The notes below the pieces were generated by a model, which was given only the letters and a program-made list of their open reading frames with translations, ran no database searches and was not told where the DNA came from. Shown here piece by piece: positions 1 to 9,400 of a stretch of DNA of 27,394 nucleotides (position 1 is its first letter; each line of letters starts with the position of its first letter). This DNA comes from Bacteroidales bacterium UBA5833 (lineage in GTDB: Bacteria > Bacteroidota > Bacteroidia > Bacteroidales > Lentimicrobiaceae). The DNA lies in assembly GCA_002433025.1 (NCBI GenBank), contig DJGZ01000084.1:1-27394 (forward strand). The letters are read 5' to 3'. Position numbers and translations under genes: made by a program.

Positions 1-211
1 CTAAGAAAAGTTACGGATTAATAGTTCCGGCCGGCAGCGGATGTTGTTAAATCAATGCATCCTTCCGACTCTGCGAATCGTTGCTAACCTGGAAAACCTT
101 AGTTAGATCTTAAGCACCGCTTCAAATCATTCAGCAAAACCCGGAAAAACCTGCATCCTGAATGTGCATTCAGCGGGGAATGAAAACTACTATCTGAATC
201 CGTTATCAAAT

Positions 212-243
212 CAAACGCCGGCTGTGTATACAACCGGCGTTTG
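212..243 (-). terminator. Probable terminator of the DUF2723 gene
   Basis: A perfect 10-bp inverted repeat (CAAACGCCGG at 212-221, CCGGCGTTTG at 234-243) continues inward through one mismatch into TGT/ACA around a GTAT loop. It lies 28 bp after the stop of the minus-strand gene. The minus-strand 3' flank is only moderately T-rich (TTTGATTTGAT), so termination efficiency is uncertain. The remaining DNA at 1-211 shows no gene. Confidence 0.6.
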
Positions 244-270
244 AAGATTTCAGAGAAACACAGAAGTCAG

Positions 271-3200
271 TTATTTGAATATTTCCTTCAGGTCATCGGG
301 AATCATCATCTTTGATTTGAACTCTTCCAACAGCGCCTGTTGTCCGTAAGCTTCAGCCCATTCCCACACACGCGACATTACAGCGTATGCCTGCATACTG
401 TCTTCATGGTAATAGGATGCAAATGCAGGTTCCACTGAATTATAATAGTTCAGGTTCTCGATATAGATACCGGCGATGGTGCGGATAAAATCATTGGCTT
501 TTTCAGTGGCACCGGCTTTATAGTAAACTTCGGCCAGCGGCAACATGTAATAGTCAAAAGTGATTTTATTGTTCGGGAATTCAGCCAGGCAACGGTCCGC
601 AACAGCCACGGCCTCGGTATTCTTACCTTTACGCTGCAGCGCCTGTGCCAGGCGCATGTAATTCTGCTTCGGCATCATGGAGTTGCGGTAGCTTTCACGA
701 TCCACATAAACCCCCGGCCGGTTCAGGTTACCCCATTTGCATTTATTCATCAGAATGTCATAAGAGGCTTCTGCATCAATACCGCCCAGTCCGGGTACAT
801 AATCCTCGGCAGGAACCGGAATAAATTTATAAACGATTCCGGTAAGATGACAGTACTTATCAATGTCAAGCACTTTGCTTACACTTCCGGGGCTTGCAAA
901 GTACAAGGGACGCTCCCAGTTACTGGTAGCCAGGAAGTCCATCAGCATCAGATCGTTCTTATAGAGGTAGTTGCTCTTAACGTCCCATTCAATTACCGGT
1001 ACAATCCGGTCGGCCATATAGGCAGGAACTACTCCGCTGCTTACCGCCTTTACCGAATCGACCGTTAATTTCAGTTTTTTGGTAGGGAAATAATTGATCC
1101 GCTCCCCGCTTTGAAGGGTTACTTTGCTACGGGCCGACTCATCAGCAATAAAACCGATCAGGTCTTTCAGTTCCACCCGGTCAGTAACCTCGCCGCGACT
1201 AAAATAAGGCAGAAATTCATTCACCCCTTTATTGTATTGTTCAGGGGTAAGGGTAAAACTGAGTGGTTCTGAGTCGTAGATTTTACGCGCCAGCTGATGT
1301 ACATACCAGTCGCCGGATGAAAGCATATAATTCACAACACGGATATCTGTACGGATACCTTCCACCTCCTGGGCGTACCACAAAGGAAAAGTATCATTAT
1401 CGCCATTGGTAATCAGTACAGCGTTGGGCGCACAGGAATTCAGATAGTTCGCGGCAAAATCGCGGGCCGGATATTTACCGGAACGGTCATGGTCATCCCA
1501 GTTTTCTACAGCCATGATTCCGGGTACAAGCACCAGGCAAACCGCTGTTATTCCTCCGGCAACCACAAACTGACTTACTTTCAGCCTTTTGGTGACCGCT
1601 TCATAGAGTGAGAGTACACCAAGCCCGATCCAGATCGCGAAAGCATAAAACGAGCCCGCATAGGCATAATCCCTTTCCCTCGGTTGAAATGGCGTCTGAT
1701 TCAGGTAAAGCACAATGGCGATGCCTGTCATAAAAAACAGCAGGGCCACCACCAAACCGTCCCTGTAGTTGCGGCTGAAGTGGTAAAGCATGCCCACCAC
1801 GCCAAGAATCAAAGGCAGCAGATAATAGGTATTACGGGCGGGGCTTTGCATACTCTGAGGCAGGTCGCTTTGCTTTCCCAGCCTGGCTTCATCAAGGAAT
1901 TTTATACCGCTGATCCAGTTGCCGTTGCTGATCCCTCCATGCCCTTCTACATCGTTTTGTCTGCCGGCAAAATTCCACATAAAGTAACGGAAGTACATGT
2001 GGCCAAGCTGATAACGGAAGAGGAAACGCATGTTTTCTCCGAAAGTCGGCCTGATGATGGTTTCCGGTTCCCCGCTGTTATTGGTGGCAGCTATGGGAAT
2101 CCCCTGAATCTTTCCCCAGCTTTTATAAGCCCGGACATGATTATCCTGCGAACTCCACATACGCGGAAAAATCGTGGTGAATTTCGGATCGTAGTTCGGA
2201 ATTGAATTTTTACGGGCATCGGTGATCACATATTTCCCCGATTTTTTATCCCGGATATATACCGGCGAGCCATCCTTATAGGGATCCTGCGGATCAAGCG
2301 GAGCACTGTAATACTGCCCCTGGAATAGCGGCCATGTGCCATATTGCTCACGGTTGAGATAAGACAGCAGACTGATGGCATCGTCAGGATTGTTTTCGTT
2401 GATCGGGGTGTTCGTATTGGCCCGGATTACCAGCATCAGAAAAGAAGAATAACCGATCAGAATAAAGGTGAGTGCCAGCAACGCTGTGTTCGCAATCAGT
2501 TTCCCTTTCCGGCGCGTATATCTGAGACCAAAAACCAGCCCTGCCGTAATCAGTGCGAAATAAACCAGTGTCCCGGAATTGAAAGGCAATCCAAAAGAAT
2601 TTACAAATAAAAGCTCAAATCTGGCGGAGAGGTCAACCACCCAGGGTATAATGATATACATTATGGCAGCCAGCAGGAAGATAGAAACAGTGCCGGTGAG
2701 AAAAATTCCCTTGGTAGTCGGTTTGTACTTCTTGAAATAGTATACAAACGCGATTGCCGGAATGGCCAGCAGGTTCAGCAGGTGAACCCCGATGGACAGA
2801 CCTACCAGGTAAGCGATCAGTACAATCCAGCGGATACTGTGTTTTTCATCGGCATTTTCCTCCCATTTCAGGATGGCCCAGAAAACCACGGCTGTAAAGA
2901 AAGAGGACATGGCATAAACCTCGCCTTCGACAGCAGAAAACCAAAACGAGTCAGAGAACGTATATGCCAGCGCGCCCACCAGTCCGCTGCCGAAAATAAC
3001 GGCAAGCTGTGCATTTGACATTGCATTGTCTTTCACGATCACTTTCCTGGCGAGATGGGTAATTGTCCAAAAGAGAAATAATATGGTAAATGCACTGACA
3101 AGTCCTGACATAAAATTCACCATCAGGGCCACATTCTCATTGTTTCCGAAAGCAAAGAGTGAAAAGAAACGGCCTGCCATCTGAAACAGCGGAGCTCCGG

Positions 3201-3354
3201 GAGGATGGCCCACCTGAAGTTTAAAAGCGGTAGCAATATACTCACCACAATCCCACCAGCTTGCGGTTGGTTCAAGGGTTAGGGTGTACACAACAAGGGC
3301 AATGGCAAAAGTGACCCAGCCGATGATGTTGTTGAATTTCCTGTAATTGTTCAT
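271..3354 (-). CDS. DUF2723 / TMEM260-like multi-spanning membrane protein (candidate GT-C protein O-mannosyltransferase)
   Basis: This is a 1027-residue integral membrane protein. The start is placed at the ATG at 3354 (MNNYRKFNN), because the reading frame upstream to 3534 has no family-like sequence. A first membrane helix (about 10-27) is followed by the family signature WWDCGEY (33-39) and HPPGAPLF (50-57), where acidic residues of a first external loop would sit in a GT-C enzyme. Many hydrophobic segments follow to about residue 620. The C-terminal third is soluble and ends in TPR-like helices (about 930-1027). DUF2723 is now grouped with TMEM260, a eukaryotic protein O-mannosyltransferase; Bacteroidota have a general O-glycosylation system on exported proteins. 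A glycosyltransferase role here is inference. The gene appears monocistronic, with a terminator-like hairpin 28 bp after the stop. Confidence 0.9.
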   Translation of the reverse strand: MNNYRKFNNIIGWVTFAIALVVYTLTLEPTASWWDCGEYIATAFKLQVGHPPGAPLFQMAGRFFSLFAFGNNENVALMVNFMSGLVSAFTILFLFWTITHLARKVIVKDNAMSNAQLAVIFGSGLVGALAYTFSDSFWFSAVEGEVYAMSSFFTAVVFWAILKWEENADEKHSIRWIVLIAYLVGLSIGVHLLNLLAIPAIAFVYYFKKYKPTTKGIFLTGTVSIFLLAAIMYIIIPWVVDLSARFELLFVNSFGLPFNSGTLVYFALITAGLVFGLRYTRRKGKLIANTALLALTFILIGYSSFLMLVIRANTNTPINENNPDDAISLLSYLNREQYGTWPLFQGQYYSAPLDPQDPYKDGSPVYIRDKKSGKYVITDARKNSIPNYDPKFTTIFPRMWSSQDNHVRAYKSWGKIQGIPIAATNNSGEPETIIRPTFGENMRFLFRYQLGHMYFRYFMWNFAGRQNDVEGHGGISNGNWISGIKFLDEARLGKQSDLPQSMQSPARNTYYLLPLILGVVGMLYHFSRNYRDGLVVALLFFMTGIAIVLYLNQTPFQPRERDYAYAGSFYAFAIWIGLGVLSLYEAVTKRLKVSQFVVAGGITAVCLVLVPGIMAVENWDDHDRSGKYPARDFAANYLNSCAPNAVLITNGDNDTFPLWYAQEVEGIRTDIRVVNYMLSSGDWYVHQLARKIYDSEPLSFTLTPEQYNKGVNEFLPYFSRGEVTDRVELKDLIGFIADESARSKVTLQSGERINYFPTKKLKLTVDSVKAVSSGVVPAYMADRIVPVIEWDVKSNYLYKNDLMLMDFLATSNWERPLYFASPGSVSKVLDIDKYCHLTGIVYKFIPVPAEDYVPGLGGIDAEASYDILMNKCKWGNLNRPGVYVDRESYRNSMMPKQNYMRLAQALQRKGKNTEAVAVADRCLAEFPNNKITFDYYMLPLAEVYYKAGATEKANDFIRTIAGIYIENLNYYNSVEPAFASYYHEDSMQAYAVMSRVWEWAEAYGQQALLEEFKSKMMIPDDLKEIFK

Positions 3355-3639
3355 CCGAAAAAGATATATGTTAAAATAAGGCAATATGCATTGTGAAAAA
3401 TACAAAAATGAAACCACGAGGCTGATTACCCACCTCCGGCACTTATAAACTCCTGCCATTTCCGGCGGTGCGAAGTTAATGATTATGGAATAATTATTTA
3501 AGCAGAAAGAACTACAAATAATGTTAAACACCACTTAATGAAAATTCGTGCGGCCCGGGCAGGAGTGCAGTCAGGTGTATCCGGAGCATTAAACCCAATT
3601 CAGCCATCATTATCTGCTCATTTGGCAGAATCGTAAAAT

Positions 3640-3677
3640 GATTGCCATTGGTTATTCAGATTGCCATTGGTTATTCA
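3640..3677. repeat. 19-bp tandem direct duplication
   Basis: Two perfect, immediately adjacent copies of GATTGCCATTGGTTATTCA lie at 3640-3658 and 3659-3677. Each copy contains CCATTGG. The duplication has not diverged, which suggests a recent slippage or a maintained binding site. No function is assigned. Confidence 0.9.
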
Positions 3678-3943
3678 GCAAGAATCACTGTTGAATAGAT
3701 TTTTAACTATTTGTTGAGGCTAAGGGTATTTTGAATTTTTAATATCATAACAACCACAACACTTCAACCTTCTGTTCCTGACTACAAATGTCAAGCTCAA
3801 ACTTCATTCAGGTCAAGCCTGACTGACTGCAACATTCAAACAGGGGCCTTACAATAAATATAATAGTGCATACCATAGTTTCAGCAAAATCGTTGATTCT
3901 GAAACCTGTCTCCGTTTAGTTTTAAACTCAATTCCGGTTTATA

Positions 3944-4138
3944 CCCCCCGGCCTGAGCCGGGGGGAATCAGGCGCCGATAAACACAGGGGCTTTAGCCCA
4001 AAAGGCGGCGAAAGTTTAAGCGCCGCCGGCATAAGTAAAAACTGGTAAGCCCAAAAGTCCCCATGTTTTTGATCTCCCGGCTTTTCGGCTAAAGCCGGTT
4101 GGACGGGGGTTCTGCTGTTTCCCCGGGCTGAAGCCCGG
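3944..4138. repeat. Cluster of five GC-rich palindromes (REP/BIME-like)
   Basis: Five inverted repeats lie within 195 bp: CCCCCCGGC/GCCGGGGGG with a CTGA loop (3944-3965, 9 bp); GGGCT/AGCCC (3988-3999); GGCGGCG/CGCCGCC (4004-4027); CCGGCTTT/AAAGCCGG (4077-4098); CCGGGCT/AGCCCGG with a GA loop (4123-4138). Several share a GGCT-(n)-AAGCC core, so they look like variants of one dispersed palindromic unit. None has a T-run that would make it a standard terminator, and no adjacent transposase is present. Confidence 0.75.
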
Positions 4139-4420
4139 AGTAAGGCAAGCAGATTTTTCTGACTTTTCACCGGTAATCTGATGTCTGGATCCGGACTTCG
4201 GCTCAACCAATGCATGCATTAGGAGATTGAACTTTAACTCATTAGAACTGCCGGGATAACTGAAAATTCAGATTGCATTTGCACAGGGCAGATCGATTTC
4301 AATGATAATGGTGTGCTGAACCACAGACAGAATTATCACCAACGGGACTTTACTTATTCCTGATTCAAACACATCAAATTGAGAATTGCCTTTTTAAATA
4401 TTAAATATTCAGGCGATTTC

Positions 4421-4451
4421 TTTATCGTTTGGAAAAAAATATCTATTTTTG
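4421..4451 (+). promoter_or_regulatory. Bacteroidota-type promoter of tRNA-Gln and probably of rimP-nusA-infB
   Basis: TATTTTTG (4444-4451) is a perfect match to the -7 consensus TAnnTTTG. It is preceded after 19 nt by TTTA (4421-4424), close to the -33 TTTG. The tRNA begins 21 bp after the -7 box. No other promoter is evident between here and rimP. Confidence 0.6.
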
Positions 4452-4472
4452 CACACCTTTTTGAAGGGAAAC

Positions 4473-4543
4473 TGTCCGATGGTGTAAAGGCAGCACAAGA
4501 GATTTTGGTTCTCTTGGTCTAGGTTCGAATCCTGGTCGGACAA
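4473..4543 (+). tRNA. tRNA-Gln (anticodon UUG)
   Basis: The 71-nt sequence folds as a full cloverleaf. The acceptor stem is TGTCCGA/TCGGACA (7 bp). The anticodon stem AGAGA/TCTCT encloses the loop TTTTGGT with anticodon TTG (4505-4507). The T stem is CTAGG/CCTGG with GGTTCGAATCC. The discriminator base is A4543, and CCA is not encoded. UUG reads glutamine CAA codons (and CAG by wobble). The gene sits 103 bp upstream of rimP and 21 bp after a good -7 box. Confidence 0.96.
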
Positions 4544-4562
4544 CGGATGGAAACAATCACCC

Positions 4563-4582
4563 CGCGCGTAGCTCGCTGCGCG
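4563..4582 (+). promoter_or_regulatory. Leader hairpin between tRNA-Gln and rimP
   Basis: CGCGC (4563-4567) pairs with GCGCG (4578-4582), and an inner AGC/GCT pairing is possible across a small bulge. It lies in the putative common leader, between the tRNA 3' end and the intrinsic terminator. A second weak pairing, CTCAA (4585-4589) with TTGAG (4603-4607), overlaps the terminator stem by three bases. A regulatory role is inference. Confidence 0.4.
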
Positions 4583-4604
4583 TACTCAATGGTGAAACGA
4601 AGTT

Positions 4605-4631
4605 GAGGGGACTGCATTGTCCCCTCTTTTA
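4605..4631 (+). terminator. Intrinsic terminator (possible attenuator) just upstream of rimP
   Basis: A perfect 8-bp stem GAGGGGAC/GTCCCCTC (4605-4612 and 4619-4626) with a 6-nt loop is followed by TTTTATT. It ends 16 bp before the rimP ATG, which leaves no room for a separate rimP promoter downstream. It therefore either ends the tRNA transcript or works as an attenuator controlling read-through into rimP-nusA-infB. Confidence 0.8.
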
Positions 4632-4646
4632 TTACAATAACAGCGT

Positions 4647-5096
4647 ATGATAGACAAATCAGACATACAGCGTGAAGTTGAAAAAGCGCTGGGCGAAAGT
4701 GATAAATTCGTGGTTGAGGTAAAGGTAAAAGCCGGCAACCGCATTACCGTGCTGCTCGACAGCGATACCCATATCACCATAGATGATTGTGTGGCTGTGA
4801 CACGCCACATTGAATCGGCATTCAGTCGTGAAACTGAGGATTATGACCTTACCGTCTCCTCGGCAGGCATCGATCAGCCTTATAGGTTGCTGAGACAATA
4901 TGTCAAAAACATCGGACGCGAAGTCGAAGTCAGTCTGGCTGACGGATCAGTTTTCAAAGGGAAGCTTACCGCAGCCGATAAAGACAAAATCACGGTTTAC
5001 AGAAAAACCAAAGTTAAAAAAGTTGAAACTGAAGAAACCCGGGAGATTCCCTTTAGCGAAATCAAACAGACAAAGGAGATCATCTCTTTCAAATAA
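4647..5096 (+). CDS. rimP: Ribosome maturation factor RimP
   Basis: This 149-residue protein is of normal length for RimP, a cytoplasmic factor needed for 30S subunit maturation. The N-terminal alpha/beta domain (about 1-75) contains the region TIDDCVAVTRHIES and leads to YDLTVSSAGIDQPY (about 84-97), a variant of the conserved YxLEVSSPGLDRPL element in which the usual Pro is Ala. The C-terminal SH3-like domain (about 100-149) contains VFKGKLTAADKDKITV. The ATG lies 16 bp after an intrinsic terminator. nusA starts 38 bp after the stop, so the two are almost certainly co-transcribed, as in the widespread rimP-nusA-infB cluster. Confidence 0.95.
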   Translation: MIDKSDIQREVEKALGESDKFVVEVKVKAGNRITVLLDSDTHITIDDCVAVTRHIESAFSRETEDYDLTVSSAGIDQPYRLLRQYVKNIGREVEVSLADGSVFKGKLTAADKDKITVYRKTKVKKVETEETREIPFSEIKQTKEIISFK

Positions 5097-5134
5097 TCAA
5101 GTAAATCATCTGTTCTAAAGAACAATTCAAGAAA

Positions 5135-6370
5135 ATGGAACATATCAATTTAGTCGAAACCTTCTCCGAATTCAAGGAGTTCAAAAACATCGACCGTGAA
5201 ACCATGATGCGCATCATCGAAGATGTGTTCAGGCATATGCTCATCAAAAAATACGGCTCAGATGAGAACTTTAACGTGATTGTAAATATCGACAAGGGAG
5301 ACCTTGAGATATGGCGCAATCGTGAAATTGTTGAGGACGGGGATATTGAAGATGAAAACAAACAGATTGCCTATTCCGAAGCCATCAAAATTGAACCGGA
5401 CTTTGAAGTAGGCGAAGAAGTTTCGGAAGAGATCAGGCTGATGGATTTTGGCAGGCGGGAAATCCTTACCATCCGTCAGAACCTGATGTCGAAGATCCAG
5501 GAATACGAGAAAGACAACATCTTCAAAAAATACAAGGAGAAGATCGGCGAGATTATTACCGGAGAGGTTTATCAGGTATGGAAAAAAGAAATCCTGGTGC
5601 TCGACGATGAATACATTGAGCTTACACTCCCCCGTTCCGAGCAGATTCCTTCGGACTTTTACCGCAAGGGCGATACCATCCGCGCGGTGGTTTCGAAAGT
5701 GGATATGAGGAACAACACCCCGGTAATTGTCCTTTCGCGCACATCCCCGGCATTTCTCGAGCGGTTGTTCGAATCGGAAGTGCCTGAGGTGTATGACGGG
5801 CTGATCACCATCCGCAACATTGTCCGGGTTCCGGGCGAGCGTGCCAAAATCGCCGTTGAGAGTTACGACGACCGCATCGACCCTGTCGGTGCCTGCGTTG
5901 GGATGAAGGGATCCCGTATTCACGGGATCGTCAGGGAGTTGCGCAACGAGAATATCGACGTAATCAACTTCACCAACAATCCATCGCTTTACATTACCCG
6001 CGCCCTCAGCCCGGCCAAGATCTCCTCCATCAGCATCAACGAAGGAGAGAAGCGCGCCGATGTTTACATGAAGCCCGACCAGGTTTCCCTGGCCATCGGC
6101 AAAGGCGGCTACAATATCAAGCTGGCCAGCAGGCTTACCGGTTATGAGATTGATGTATACCGCGATTCTGATGTTGACAATGAAGATGTTGACCTTCAGG
6201 AATTCTCTGATGAAATCGATCAGTGGATCATCGATGAGCTGAAAGCCATCGGCTGTGACACTGCCCGCAGTGTACTCGACCTCAGCGTTGATGAGTTGGT
6301 AAACCGCACCGACCTTGAAGAAGAAACCATCAAAGAGGTGGTCAGAATACTGAGGGCAGAGTTTGAATAA
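5135..6370 (+). CDS. nusA: Transcription termination/antitermination protein NusA
   Basis: NusA binds RNA polymerase and nascent RNA, and modulates pausing, termination and antitermination. The 411-residue protein has the expected order. An N-terminal RNAP-binding domain (1 to about 125) contains the conserved RIIEDVF and WRNREIV regions. An S1 domain (about 135-200) begins GEIITGEVYQVWKKEILV. KH1 (about 205-285) contains DPVGACVGMKGSRIHGIV with its GMKG loop. KH2 (about 300-350) contains SLAIGKGGYNIKLASRLTG with GKGG. A short helical C-terminal segment (about 365-411) is all that follows, so the two acidic repeats of the longer E. coli protein are absent. It lies between rimP and infB. Confidence 0.96.
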   Translation: MEHINLVETFSEFKEFKNIDRETMMRIIEDVFRHMLIKKYGSDENFNVIVNIDKGDLEIWRNREIVEDGDIEDENKQIAYSEAIKIEPDFEVGEEVSEEIRLMDFGRREILTIRQNLMSKIQEYEKDNIFKKYKEKIGEIITGEVYQVWKKEILVLDDEYIELTLPRSEQIPSDFYRKGDTIRAVVSKVDMRNNTPVIVLSRTSPAFLERLFESEVPEVYDGLITIRNIVRVPGERAKIAVESYDDRIDPVGACVGMKGSRIHGIVRELRNENIDVINFTNNPSLYITRALSPAKISSISINEGEKRADVYMKPDQVSLAIGKGGYNIKLASRLTGYEIDVYRDSDVDNEDVDLQEFSDEIDQWIIDELKAIGCDTARSVLDLSVDELVNRTDLEEETIKEVVRILRAEFE

Positions 6371-6497
6371 GCCCTGAAATCGGTTAAAATCAGGAAAACA
6401 CGGGAATTTACGGAACTCTCAGGACTTGAATAACATAATTAGCGTATTTTTACAGCATATCCGCAGCAGGAAGCGGAGCATAACAGCAAATCACAAT

Positions 6498-9400
6498 ATG
6501 TCAGAAGTAAGTAAGAGCACAAGACTTGGTAAGGCAGCGCAGGAGTTTAATGTGGGCATGAATACCATTGTCGAGTTCCTTCACAAAAAAGGAATCAAAA
6601 TCGACAATAATGCCAACACCAAACTCACGCCCGAGGCTTACGCATTGCTGGTGAAGGAGTATCAGTCGGAGAAGACGGTTAAGGAAGTCTCAAAGAAGAT
6701 TGAACTCGAATACACCCAGCACAAGACAATCTCCATTTCGGACAAGCGTCAGGCGGTAGAAGAAGAATTTGAGCCTGAAGTTACCCGCGAAGAACTTTTC
6801 ATCCGCAACATGCCCCTGGAGCCTGAAAAAGTCAGCAAGCCACAGCCTGTGAAGGAGGAAAAACCTGTTGCACCGAAAAAAGAAGCTGTGCATGAGCCTG
6901 CGCCTGAAGTAAAAACTGAACCAGAACCGGTTGTTCCTGCCCAACCTGTTGTTTCGGAGACTGAAAAACCTGAAGAGAAGCATGTTACTGAAACACCCCC
7001 CGTTGAAATAACGAGAGAAACGACACCGGTACCTCCTTCAGAACCTGTTGAAGCGGTGCATAAACCGGAAGCAGCAGTGGAAACCCCGGCTGAAGAAATT
7101 CTGTCAGAACCGGCCGATCAGCAACCAGGACAACTGAAGGTACTTGGAAAAATGGATCTTGATTCCCTCCACAGGCCAGCTTCAAGAAAATCAAAAGATA
7201 CCAGAAAGAAAGAAAAGCACCCTGAAGCCGCGCAGGATGTGGTTGAAGAAAAGCAAGCTGAAACTCCGGCTGCCGTAACTCCAACACCTGCTGCTGAAGA
7301 ACCCGTTGCCCAACCTGCTGCTGAAGTTGCTGAAATTCCCGCCGTTGAAGAAAAACCTGAAGTAATCGAAACCCCTCCCGTTGTGGAGCGCGAATCCAAC
7401 TTCCTGAAAACTGAAGTCAGAAAGCTTGAAGGGCCAACCATCCTTGGCTCGATGAAGCTTCCCGAGCCACGCAAACCGGAACCCAAGAAACCGGTCGCTT
7501 CTTCATCCGACGACTCGATGAAGTCGAAAAAGAAAAAAAGGAAACGCATCAAAAAGGCAGGAGAAGATACGCCAGGAGCAGAAACCACAACCGGAAGCAC
7601 ACCAACGCCTTCAGGGCAAGGTGGCGGAGCGCCCAGGGGCAAGCCCTCACGCGACAGGAAGGGCGCGCGTCGTGATATCCCCAAAGCCGAGCTTTCACCC
7701 GAAGATATCCAAAAACAAATTAAGGAAACCCTTCAGCGACTCAGTTCTGGAGGGAAATCCAAAACTTCGAAACACCGCCGCGAGAAACGAAGCATTGCCA
7801 GCCAGATGATGGCTGAAGAAGCAATGAAACGCGAAGAGGACCTGAAAACAATCACCGTGGCAGAATTCGTTACAGCCAACGAACTCGCAAACCTGATGGA
7901 TGTTCCGGTGACCCAGATTATTTCCACATGCCTCTCGCTGGGCCTGTTTGTTTCTATCAATCAGCGCCTGGATGCTGAAACCATTGTGGTGGTAGCCGAT
8001 GAGTTTGGTTATACCGTAAAATTTGTTGGTGTTGAGGATGTTGAAGCTATGTCGGCAGTGGAAGAAGAAGATGCGCCTGAAGATCTGTTGCCCCGCGCAC
8101 CCATTGTTACGGTTATGGGACATGTTGACCACGGGAAGACTTCGCTGCTCGACTATATCCGCCATACAAACGTGATTGCCGGAGAAGCCGGTGGAATCAC
8201 CCAGCACATCGGTGCTTATGAAGTAAAACTCGAAGGCGGGAAAAAGATCACTTTCCTCGACACGCCCGGCCACGAAGCATTTACCGCCATGCGTGCCAGA
8301 GGAGCAAAAATCACTGATATCGTAATCATTGTGATTGCTGCCGACGATACCGTTATGCCTCAGACCGTTGAGGCCATCAACCATGCCCAGGCAGCCGGCG
8401 TTCCCATTGTATTTGCCATCAACAAAATTGATAAACCCAACGCCAACGCCGAAAAAATCAGGGAAGAACTTTCGAAGCGCAACATTCTGGTGGAAGACTG
8501 GGGCGGTAAATATCAGAGCCAGGAAATATCGGCTAAAAAAGGACTCAACGTTGACCTGTTGCTCGAAAAAGTATTGCTCGAAGCAGAAATGCTCGACCTG
8601 AAAGCCAATCCGTCAAGACTGGCCAGCGGCACCATACTTGAATCCTCCCTCGACAAAGGCCGCGGTTATGTGGCAAAAATTCTGGTTCAGACAGGCACCT
8701 TAAAGCAGGGCGACCTTGTAATGGCAGGAACTACCATCGGAAGGGTCAAAGCAATGTACAACGAGCGTAACCTGCCGATCAAAGAAGCCGGGCCAAGTAC
8801 GCCTTTGCTGCTGCTCGGACTGAATGCCGCCCCCCAGGCCGGTGATACATTCAAGGTGATGACCGACGAAAGGGAAGCCAAGAATATTGTGGCCAAACGT
8901 CAGCAACTGCAGCGCGAACAGGGCATCCGTACACAAAAACACATTACCCTCGACGAAATCGGCCGCCGGATCGCCATTGGTGACTTTAAGGAACTTAACA
9001 TCATTGTCAAAGGTGATGTTGACGGGTCGGTCGAAGCGCTCTCCGATTCATTGCTTAAACTCTCCACACAGGAAGTCCAGGTCAATATCATCCATAAATC
9101 GGTGGGTGCCATTACTGAAAGTGATGTACTGCTGGCTTCCGCATCGAATGCCGTAATCGTTGGTTTCCAGGTGCGTCCATCGCTGGGCGCCCGTAAACTG
9201 GCCGAACAGGAGCAGATCGACATCCGCACCTATTCCATTATCTACACCGCCATCAACGAAATCAAAGCGGCCATTGAGGGGATGCTCTCACCCGATATTG
9301 AAGAAAAAATCGTCTGCAATATCGAAGTCAGGGAAACCTTCAAAATCACCAAGGTTGGTACCGTGGCAGGATGTATGGTGCTCGACGGTAAAATCCACCG

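Larger units (their letters stand above)
3355..4472. other. Gene-free intergenic region with repeats
   Basis: About 1.1 kb separates the DUF2723 gene from tRNA-Gln without a credible gene. It must hold the divergent promoters of the two flanking units, a 19-bp tandem duplication (3640-3677) and a cluster of GC-rich hairpins (3944-4138). Short open frames at 3928-4219 are low-complexity translations of the hairpins. Confidence 0.7.

Noticed and set aside
1684..2205. 173-residue plus-strand open frame
   Set aside because: It lies wholly inside the DUF2723 gene on the opposite strand, and its composition is that of an antisense shadow.
3640..3677. Possible CRISPR array
   Set aside because: Only two copies with no spacer between them; no cas gene is visible.
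3928..4219. Two overlapping minus-strand open frames (95 and 67 residues)
   Set aside because: They are translations of the GC-rich hairpin cluster in two frames, with Pro/Arg/Ser-rich low-complexity sequence and no family resemblance.
6426..6497. Upstream TTG start extending IF-2 by 24 residues
   Set aside because: The extension is unlike the IF-2 N-terminus; the ATG at 6498 begins exactly at the conserved domain.
7118..8384. Minus-strand open frames of 188 and 229 residues
   Set aside because: Antisense shadows of infB; the IF-2 domains on the plus strand explain the region.
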